A stretch of DNA of 64,000 nt from Paulinella micropora (lineage: Eukaryota > Cercozoa > Imbricatea > Euglyphida): the NCBI GenBank assembly GCA_009731375.1, contig BJOX01000117.1:206311-270310 (forward strand), read 5' to 3'. The notes below the pieces were generated by a model. The model had not been told where the DNA came from and made no database searches. It saw only the letters and a list, made by a program, of their open reading frames with translations. Shown one piece after another: positions 42,801-64,000 of the stretch. Every line of letters begins with the position of its first letter. Position 1 is the first letter of the stretch. The position numbers and the translations under genes were made by a program.

Positions 42801-45552
42801 GGAGGCGTTGGCAGTAGTATGGGCTCTCAAGAGGCTCAGAGAATACTTGTGGGGAGGACCTCTATTCACGGTTAGGACCGATCATCACAACCTTCTTTGG
42901 TTGATGAATCATGAACAAACCGGCCGTTTGGCGCGGTGGCAAGCTTTCTTGTCATGTTTCAATTTCACGATGGTCTACTTACCGGGAAAGCGAAACGTAG
43001 TCGCTGATAGCCTTTCCAGGCTAGAGTTTCAGTCGGAGGTGTCGGCTCTCGTATCATCAGTGGAGATGATGGACCTGTCCACGGACAAGGTATACGAGGT
43101 GAGCCACATAGAGGCGATGCAGATGGCAAGAGGCGTTCGTTATGACCGCACGGGTCTACGATATAGTCCTCAAGGCCCGGAGCATGGCATATGCTGTGAG
43201 GCGCATGTTCTCGAAGACGCTGAGTGGTCTTATGAGGCATACGAGAACGCGAAGGCGAATATAAAAGAAGAGGAGGAGACGACTGAGGTCTGTACTGAAC
43301 CTCCACAGGAAAATCGAAGCGAGCTTGATGAAGACCCGGAAAGGGTAGGAGTAAGGTTGGAGGACGGTACTATTCATATCGCCTCGCCTACCGCGTGGAG
43401 GCAGCAACAGGCGACGGATCCGGAGTTCAAGGAGCTCATAACGTTATACAAGAACCCTAATGAGCTTAAAAAGACTCCACAGATCAAAGATCAGATGAAG
43501 GAGATGGCGTGGAGAGATGGGCTATTGTGGTACAAGGGCCAGCATGGCAAATTTGCATCACAGCCTGACAAATGGACTCTCTGGGTACCAGAGAAGTTGA
43601 GGCGCTTTATATATGTCGCAGCCCATAACTGCCCCTTACTGGCACATCCGGGTCGACAAAGAACTCATTGGTTCATAGCGAGGCGATTTTGGTGGAAAGG
43701 GATGAAGGAGGAGATAGACAGGGAAGTGGACGCATGCATCCCATGCAAAACCACAAAGACACCGCTGAAGGCGAACTTTGGCCTGATCGGTACATTCCCG
43801 TTACACGCCGGGATGTTTGAATTTTTACACATCGATCATGTGGGACCTTTCCCCGAATCGGCAGAAGGGTACAGATACCTTCTTACCGCAATAGATCGAG
43901 CCACCAATTATGTCTGGGTTGTTCCTGTTAAGGACGCTACAGGCAAGACAACTGCGGAGGCTCTGATCGATAGGATCGTCTCGCAGATCGGAGTGCCTAG
44001 AAAGATATGTTCTGATCGAGGTTCTGACTTTAATAATGAAGTCATCGACAGACTATCTAAGTACTACGGGATGAAATGGCAATATGTTACTGCCTATAAC
44101 CCGAGAGCGAATGGCAAGATCGAGCGGGTACATAGACCTCTCAAAGCCTCGCTTAAGATGTACTGTATGAAGAAGGAGAATCAGAGAGCCTGGGTGGAGG
44201 CAGCACCTTCATTTGCCTTTGCAATGAACTGTCTACCCTCATCGGCATTAGGAGGAGCCAGGAGCTCAGTCTCGCCATATCAATTGGTTTACGGCCGAGA
44301 GCCTAATATCCCAACCTCACTTCTGCATCCAAAAGACACTTGGGCAGATGAGGATGAGTTGTTCGGGATGAGACTAAGAGCGAAGATGGAGGCGGAACAA
44401 ATAGTTGCGGCGCACAGGGAGGCGGAGCGCAGAAAGACTGACGCACAAGGAGTGCGACAAGCGCACTTAGATCAAGTCCGTTTCCAGGTTGGGGATATTG
44501 TACTCTTGTACCATCCTCAAGTCCCTAAGGGGGTTAGCTCTAAGCTGTTTACCCACTGGAAAGGACCATACCAGATCATGGAACAGATGGGACCTCTGAA
44601 TTATAAGATCAGGGGTAGAGGGAAGGTGCAGATTGTGAATGTTCGAAGGCTGATCAAATATGACCCCTTCTTACTTGAGGATGAATCCGTTGAGGAGGCG
44701 TTGAAACGGATGAAGGAGGACTTCCAAGAGGTACCGCCTATACAGAAGGAGGATACCTTAGAGGAGGAGAATGCCTATCGGGCACCGGTCACGGAGAAGG
44801 AGGAGACCGAGAAGGAGAGTAAGGAAGACTCAAACCGCAAAAGCGCGGCGGGGACTCAGTCTAAAGCCCCCATAGTCCGCGGCGGTACGAAGGAGAAGTT
44901 CACGGAGGCGCAGAGGAGGAGAGCGCAAAACGATCTCATCTTCGACCAACCGAGGAAGGTGGCAAGGTCGACGCGAGCGACGGATGTCCATGGAGGAGGA
45001 GGGGAGAAGGACACTAACCCGAACGCGGGTAATGTGGACATTCGACATGTGCGATGGAAGGAAGGAGAGGCGATTGCGGCCATCAAGTGGGTCCGAGACG
45101 CTTTTTATCTGTTGAGACCGGCAGAATCTCATGTTGCCGATGACACTCTCTCAGATCTTTATCTCATGCGAGCTGTGGCGGTCCCGCAGACTACACGGGC
45201 AGCACGGACATCGAAGAGATCCTTAGCAGCAAAAACGATACAACCGGTACTCCATTTTTGGAGAAGCATGGACCCTGTTGAGGATCCAAAAGCTAGACAA
45301 TATTTACCGGTGTACAAAGACGCGAAAAATCTCGAGACATGGGATGATACTATTACCCTTCGAGACAAAGACCACACTGCGTGGACTATTCAGTCACTGC
45401 CTAGAGGAGTGCTTGACATTCCTTTTGACTTATCTTTGGGCGCCATCCCTAACAAAATATGGGACATTCTGGAGGAGTCGAAGTTTGACTTGACTTTTGT
45501 TGGCGGCCCGCCACCTGGCAAAGGGGTTCGCGCAAGGCGACGAAGGCAGTAA
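39805..45552 (+). CDS. pol: Pol polyprotein: protease-like, reverse transcriptase, RNase H, integrase, novel C-terminal extension
   Basis: 1915 codons from the ATG; the frame is open back to 39730. Around residue 168 NDTMANINIV resembles a retropepsin active site, but with M where D-T/S-G is expected. RT spans about 655-860 with YIDDIIVYS near 804 and an extra about 20 residues just before it. RNase H: DTDASKFAIGAVL (about 955) to VVADSLSR. Integrase: H/H...CIPC zinc region (about 1272-1315), then catalytic D in HIDHVGPF, D in SDRGSDF and E in NGKIERVH, and a GPY/F module THWKGPYQI (about 1583). Order RT-RH-IN is that of Ty3/gypsy. The last about 290 residues (acidic, then RHVRWKEGEAIAAIKWVRDA to the basic end GKGVRARRRRQ) match nothing I recognise. 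All catalytic residues outside the protease seem intact. Confidence 0.93.
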   Translation: MPTVDEQDTNGSVPPRREGEGTQPHKPQGKHLLVHPSRANMINDANRKAKKAMEERKPKPKARSPPTKKQRTVPPPKDSIVSAIDTSTLGVPDSVQKTLEIPEAPETQEVKLAEKGGEREEDKELELRLKTLERKIHVLAASLHRPDALCYTDLFCETLQTTLKVGNDTMANINIVGQKFLNSHRTWVDKNIRKTKGTLKGVGSRTEITGIVTLIFKLKSGRVYRADLYVVPDYHGSILLSYDQLATMGAVIDCAARRVIYGVKNGEEEDINPMTATDSYEAFELSLATERKKLAFVHEATEAYVHPYVTVPEELTWTDNWETEMQAYTVTIPAWDRKSIDDLVVARNEEIICVAKQCPSLARFAEGGGADVHITNGYCYHAKVSDEKREAFVPRRKGRIPDTPADDIKTFITNFWGDVPTWPRSLTEVKKCLRTLFESNKPYTVILPYNEKAIWAQEIRDRLIDHPIPVPSRKQQLVVACRLGSREQSSAYKQKLRAQDKLKLIPQAFTCFDGFYTRKAPIQYANLIDMLVGLGHDDEPDTVTYERTGLDDLSEEDLSLEEDLAPLKEHKKMSEEDFQAAARKILEEGVGSEREKAFLKAKMEAYREIFDPPRAGGVKSDDFTAVIYKIPGAEPSPAPRRANLSIHEAKIAEENVRQLLDEDFIERSTSPIVSQPKIVPKPGGEWRLTINYARVNKVLEEERNPLPTLEEGRRVLRNAKFYSVIDLKNGFWQIPLDEKSRWLTAFVVGMEIYQWKVLPMGLKQAPGLFQKAMQKMLSGQYDDQSEDGFMRRRGQKAGEYAFCYIDDIIVYSNTMEEHIDHLSDVFRRIGAFGLKCNLKKCQLARTSVTYLGYEISHNRVSISREKREEIMSRQLPKNRTELHSFLAMAQYYSQFIPDWGATRAKLEKMIDFGDFEKWDEEALQAFNTLKDIIYKDPKDGGLVLMMPDFTKPFVVDTDASKFAIGAVLQQEDEEKKLRPIMFISRKLCAAERNYCTRQREALAVVWALKRLREYLWGGPLFTVRTDHHNLLWLMNHEQTGRLARWQAFLSCFNFTMVYLPGKRNVVADSLSRLEFQSEVSALVSSVEMMDLSTDKVYEVSHIEAMQMARGVRYDRTGLRYSPQGPEHGICCEAHVLEDAEWSYEAYENAKANIKEEEETTEVCTEPPQENRSELDEDPERVGVRLEDGTIHIASPTAWRQQQATDPEFKELITLYKNPNELKKTPQIKDQMKEMAWRDGLLWYKGQHGKFASQPDKWTLWVPEKLRRFIYVAAHNCPLLAHPGRQRTHWFIARRFWWKGMKEEIDREVDACIPCKTTKTPLKANFGLIGTFPLHAGMFEFLHIDHVGPFPESAEGYRYLLTAIDRATNYVWVVPVKDATGKTTAEALIDRIVSQIGVPRKICSDRGSDFNNEVIDRLSKYYGMKWQYVTAYNPRANGKIERVHRPLKASLKMYCMKKENQRAWVEAAPSFAFAMNCLPSSALGGARSSVSPYQLVYGREPNIPTSLLHPKDTWADEDELFGMRLRAKMEAEQIVAAHREAERRKTDAQGVRQAHLDQVRFQVGDIVLLYHPQVPKGVSSKLFTHWKGPYQIMEQMGPLNYKIRGRGKVQIVNVRRLIKYDPFLLEDESVEEALKRMKEDFQEVPPIQKEDTLEEENAYRAPVTEKEETEKESKEDSNRKSAAGTQSKAPIVRGGTKEKFTEAQRRRAQNDLIFDQPRKVARSTRATDVHGGGGEKDTNPNAGNVDIRHVRWKEGEAIAAIKWVRDAFYLLRPAESHVADDTLSDLYLMRAVAVPQTTRAARTSKRSLAAKTIQPVLHFWRSMDPVEDPKARQYLPVYKDAKNLETWDDTITLRDKDHTAWTIQSLPRGVLDIPFDLSLGAIPNKIWDILEESKFDLTFVGGPPPGKGVRARRRRQ

Positions 45553-46348
45553 GTGACATTTTTTTCTTTTATCACGCGTCGGACATTGAAAGCTGCATGT
45601 GGATTAATCTCATAGTGCCCATGTCAGATCATGTCTTATTAAAATGTTTTTATACCATTGTTGTTACTTGGCATTTTTATCGCAACATATGAGTGCGAGG
45701 GTCAATCGGCAAATGGATACGACACCGTATAAGGGGATCGCTTGTGAGTTTAGCGATGGTGTTCCTGGTACGACCCTGCTTCAAGTATCCAGGGTGATGT
45801 TCTCAAAAAATGTTCTCATAGTAGACATATTAAATTTTTTTCTTTGGATATACTTAATATCGTCATACCAGCACGGTCCGTCTCTACTTGTGTCGGCATA
45901 TCGCATGGTCGGGCTCACTCACCCCGGCTTTGGATATAGTTATAAGGACTGGCCCCCTAGTACTATGTTAAGGTAACCGATTGATTACAAGGGTATGTTA
46001 TTAAAAGACAATGTATTTACTGATCGGAAGTGTTTTTGGAGAAGGAGAAACATTATAACGCTGCTTTTATTGCAATAGTAATACTATTTGTTCTTGACAT
46101 ACTGCCTCAGAATTAAGTTACGGGGGGGACAACAAGTGTGGAAGGAGGAGTTTTTATTTACAAAAACGAGGCTGGAGATTTATAGTTGACTCGTGTCTGG
46201 CGTATGCGTTTTATATATCCACTGCACCGTCTATCCGTGGGTTAATGCACTTAGTTGCGACACCCCGTAGCGTTTGTGCAGAAAAGAAATCAGCAATTAT
46301 ATGACGAAAGTATTGCATATTTCCGTCATAAAAACCGGGAGGGGTACT
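45553..46348 (+). other. 3' untranslated region and polypurine tract of the plus-strand element
   Basis: No convincing ORF (a 110-codon frame at 45644 lacks support). A purine run AAAAACCGGGAGGGG at 46330-46344, four bases before the 3' LTR, is the candidate polypurine tract. Confidence 0.65.
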
Positions 46349-46596
46349 GTAGGCATCACCCCCCGGATAGCCGGTAAAAAGTACACTTTTTCTGGTGTCA
46401 GGTGCACCTAGTTTTTTCCCATTATTTTCAATATCGTTTGGCAGGATTTGACCTAATGCCATTTTAACCCAGTTGGTCTGTTGCAGTTTTCTTTTCGGCT
46501 TCACTGAGCTAATATAACGAGACATCATTCTCTTTTGGGGATTTGTGTCTGGTTGTATTACCGACTTTTATTGAGCTATCTTCGGGGATTGTAACA
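46349..46596 (+). repeat. 3' LTR of plus-strand Ty3/gypsy-type element
   Basis: 248 bp, same TGTAGGC...TGTAACA ends as 36210-36456. High identity implies recent insertion. Confidence 0.92.
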
Positions 46597-46663
46597 ACAA
46601 GCTGGTGCACCTGTCACCAGGAAAAAATACTTTTTACCGGCTATCCGGGGGGTGATGCCTACA
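46597..46663 (-). repeat. Minus-strand element LTR, 5' portion (split by insertion)
   Basis: Reverse complement begins TGTAGGCATCACCCCCCGGA and runs 67 bp to CAGGTGCACCAGCTTGT. Together with 36032-36209 it makes one 245-bp LTR, interrupted by the plus-strand element. Confidence 0.85.
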
Positions 46664-46720
46664 CAACATATAAAAAAAAGACGGTTTAAGCTTTTAAAAA
46701 AGTTGATCATAATAGTAGTA

Positions 46721-47000
46721 TTATTGCTGTTGACATTCAAGACAACAAAAAAAATTGATTTTTCTGTTTTGGTTGAAATTTCAGTTTTGGTTGGAATTTT
46801 GATTTTGGGTGAAAATTTGAATTTTTCAAATTAACTGCTATATTCGTCCGCAAAATATCGTAAATTTTCGCGAAATGTTACCGTTAAATTTGAAAATTTG
46901 AATTTTTGTCACAAAAATGAAAAACTGTCACAAAAATGAAAATCTGACACAAAAATGAAAAACTAATTTTTGTTGTTGTCTTGAATGTCAACAGCAATAA
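46721..47000. mobile_element. MITE with 28-bp perfect inverted termini and TA duplication
   Basis: TTATTGCTGTTGACATTCAA plus GACAACAA at the left; exact inverse at the right. Flanked by TA (46719-46720 and 47001-47002). 280 bp, AT-rich, no ORF; size and TA target suggest a Tc1/mariner-type non-autonomous element. Diverged copy at 23963-24291. Confidence 0.85.
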
Positions 47001-47002
47001 TA

Positions 47003-47879
47003 TATTTCAAGTGAAGCAGTGTGAAAAAAGTTTAACGTATTGAAAAAGTTAGACGTATTAATACAAAAAAAGTTTAACTTTTTTATAAGACAGAACTTTT
47101 TTATAAGACAGAACTTTTTTATAAGATATAACTTTTTTATAAAAAGAAAAAATTTTATAGAGTTTGTGTACCAGTTAACTTGAATGTCCCCGATAATACT
47201 TTTGAATTTCAAAAGAGCAGTGCTTACGTGTTTTTTTTTCACAAACACTTTTAAGAAGAAGTTTGACTCGATTTTTCTTTCTTGCGATGTACTCATAAAA
47301 ATCGCTTGAAGGCTCTCATGAGAGTCTAGAGCGTTCTTATCATTGTTATTAATAATACAATAAAATTGGAATCAAAACCAGGTTTTTACTGCAAAATCAA
47401 AATTTCAAACATAATCAAAAAACTCACAATTTTTTTTGTCTTGGAATGTCGATAGCAATACCGCGTCACTTTGAGCGCAAACAATAGTATCAAAACGACT
47501 GTGAGCGTTTGAAATCATTCATTCTACATTAGAGCTAGGCTTGAACAACAAGCACATCTATCAGTGCGGCACTCAAGTGCAACCTGCATCTTTTCTTCGT
47601 CTTCTCGTCGTTCTTTTTCTCTGTAATTACTAACGCTACCACGACGCTGAGCAACACAGAATGTTGCAAACCGTGCTATGTCCTCGGTATTGTGGATTTT
47701 TCTCATGCCGGCCGATAGACCCGTCAAGAGCTAGGCAACTCTTTAAGTTGAGCTGATAGTGTGTTCAGTGTCATTATTAATATATAGACCCTTCAAGAGC
47801 TAAGAAACGCTTTAAGTTGACTTGGCAGTGTGTTCAGTGTCACTGTGTAGAATACCCACAACACCCTTCCAGAACGCCC

Positions 47880-47934
<55 letters not shown>

Positions 47935-47958
47935 GAAATATCCAAGCAAACAAATACC

Positions 47959-47997
<39 letters not shown>

Positions 47998-48010
47998 CCN
48001 NNNNNNNNNA
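47003..48010. other. Unassigned AT-rich sequence, (GA)n and C-run
   Basis: Contains three CTTTTTTATAAGA-type tandem units (about 47089-47145) and a solitary MITE-like right end (TTGTCTTGGAATGTCGATAG near 47438). A short doubled segment of the type GACCCKTCAAGAGCTARG-AACKCTTTAAGTTGA lies near 47715 and 47787; (GA)n 47884-47935; C-run to the gap at 48000. No gene recognised. Confidence 0.6.
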
Positions 48011-48026
48011 GTCTACAAAACAATCA

Positions 48027-62623
<14,597 letters not shown>

Positions 62624-62639
62624 CTAAATTTAAACCTAT

Positions 62640-63191
62640 GTATTAATGTTTGTATATATGTAAGTAAGTTAAGTAAGTAAGTTAAGTAAGTAAGTTTGTA
62701 TGTATGTATGTATGTATGTATGTATGTATGAGTGTGTGTGTGTATGCATGCATGTATGTATGTATGTATGTATGTATGTATGTATGTATGTATGTATGTA
62801 TGTATGTGTGTATGTATGTATGTATGTATTGGCTTAGTGTTCGAGAAAGAGGGAGGACTAAACTTAAACCTATGTATTAATGTTTGTATATATGTAAGTA
62901 AGTAAGTAAGTAAGTTAGGTAAGTAAGTAAGTAAGTTAGTATGTATGTATGTATGTATGTATGTATGTATGTATGTACGTATGTATGCATGTATGCATGT
63001 ATGAGTGTGTGTGTGTATGCATATATGTATGTATGTATGTATGTATGTACGTATGTATGTATGTATTGGCTTAGTGTTCGCGAAATAGGGCGGGCTAAAC
63101 TAAACCTATGTATTAATGTATGTATGTATGTATGTATGTAAGTAAGCAAGTAAAAAAGTATTGTATGCATGCATGCATGTATGTATGTGTG

Positions 63192-63222
<31 letters not shown>

Positions 63223-63330
63223 GTAAGTAAGCAAGTAAGTAAAAAAGTAAGTAAGTAAGTAAGTAAGTATTGTATGCATGCATGCATGTATGTATGTGTG
63301 TATGTATGTATGTATGTATGCATGCATGTC

Positions 63331-63361
<31 letters not shown>

Positions 63362-63771
63362 AAGTATTGTATGCATGCATGCATGTATGTATGTGTGTAT
63401 GTATGTATGCATGTATGTGTGTATGTATGTATGTATGTATGCATGCATGTATGCATGTATGTATGTATGTATGTATTTATTGGCTTGGTGTGAGCTTAAG
63501 AGCGTGGGCTAAACCACTACCTATATATTTATGTTATTTATGTGTGTATGTATGTATGCATGTATGTATGTATGTATGTATGTATGTGTGTGTGTGTGTG
63601 TGTGTATACGTGTGTGTATATATGTATGTATGTCTGTACGACTGTATGTATGTATGTCTGCATGTATGCATGTATGTATGTATGTATGCATGTATGTATG
63701 TATGTATGTATGTATGTACCCTCGACCAATTTCTCTTACGTCGAAGGAATGGACTTCCGACAGGATAGATT

Positions 63772-63812
<41 letters not shown>

Positions 63813-63868
63813 TAGATAGATGGACGGATGGACGGATGGATGGATGGATGGGTGGATGGATAAATAGA
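62640..63868. repeat. (ATGT)n, (AAGT)n and (GATA)n arrays
   Basis: (ATGT)n and (AAGT)n between exon-edge copies to 63718; (GATA)n/(GGAT)n 63772-63868. Confidence 0.95.
62828..63520 (-). repeat. Copies of transporter exon 1 acceptor plus 5' part
   Basis: On the minus strand CATAGGTTTAAGTTTAGTCC plus TCCCTCTTTCTCGAACACTA occurs at about 62830-62875, 63068-63112 and, worn, 63482-63522; each stops at AAGCCAATA and enters (CATA)n. Confidence 0.82.
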
Positions 63869-64000
63869 TGAGATATCGACTAATGTCAGAAAAAAGGAGC
63901 TTCTGATTTCGTCAACCAAGGAAGTCTGTGGGTAAAGTATTAACCCGATGCCCAGCTAAGCCGTGATGTTTGCACGGAAGGGACTGATACAGGCGATACC
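63869..64000 (-). mobile_element. Retroposon-like family 2 copy, cut by window end
   Basis: Matches 9177-9308; on the minus strand it ends CTGACATTAGTCGATATCTC followed by ATCTATTTATCCATCC and (TATC)n. Confidence 0.78.

Noticed and set aside
45644-45976. 110-codon frame between Pol and the 3' LTR
   Set aside because: No recognisable motif and atypical of Ty3/gypsy layouts; some hydrophobic content, so an env-like remnant cannot be fully excluded but is unsupported.

Overview
This is eukaryotic nuclear DNA, probably from a protist alga. It has spliceosomal introns, tRNA-derived SINEs, LTR retrotransposons, Helitron debris, and simple repeats filling most of the window. The density of (ATCT)n, (ATGT)n and (ATT)n arrays resembles what I remember of chromerid (Chromera velia) contigs, but that assignment is inference. 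Most long open frames are translated microsatellites. The genes are split into exons of about 20-140 bp lying between the repeat arrays.

Layout. (1) 1-22.5 kb, plus strand: ten tiny exons that join in phase into the C-terminal part of a PAPS-dependent sulfotransferase-like protein ending in a C-terminal membrane anchor; its N-terminus lies left of the window. (2) 22.6-25.5 kb: foldback and MITE-like elements and unassigned sequence. (3) 25.9-28.6 kb, minus strand: parts of a single-pass membrane protein with cysteine-rich modules. (4) 29-32.3 kb: microsatellite. (5) 32.5-46.7 kb: a transposon nest. A Helitron-type helicase relic abuts a minus-strand gag fragment. The split LTR of that minus-strand element contains a complete plus-strand Ty3/gypsy-type element with two LTRs, Gag and Pol. 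(6) 48.0-62.6 kb, minus strand: at least twelve small exons of an amino acid/auxin permease family (Aa_trans) transporter, running to its C-terminus. (7) 62.6-64 kb: reiterated exon edges and a dispersed repeat cut by the window end.

The main discovery candidate is a rule shared by both split genes. Beside many exons the intron carries repeated copies of that exon's edge. Upstream copies consist of splice acceptor plus exon 5' part. Downstream copies consist of exon 3' part plus splice donor. Each copy is embedded in a microsatellite. Some exons have copies on both sides (sulfotransferase exon 8; transporter exons 1 and 6), and one donor edge is repeated about 26 times. This suggests that introns grow by repeated duplication across the splice site, with the microsatellite often extending the splice-site sequence itself.

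Other notable items: a Gag-Pol pair separated only by UGA-CGG in one frame (predicted readthrough), a CCCH finger in Gag, a nested LTR insertion, three retroposon-like families with simple tails ((ATT)n or (TATC)n), and a double-hairpin repeat with compensatory stem changes.
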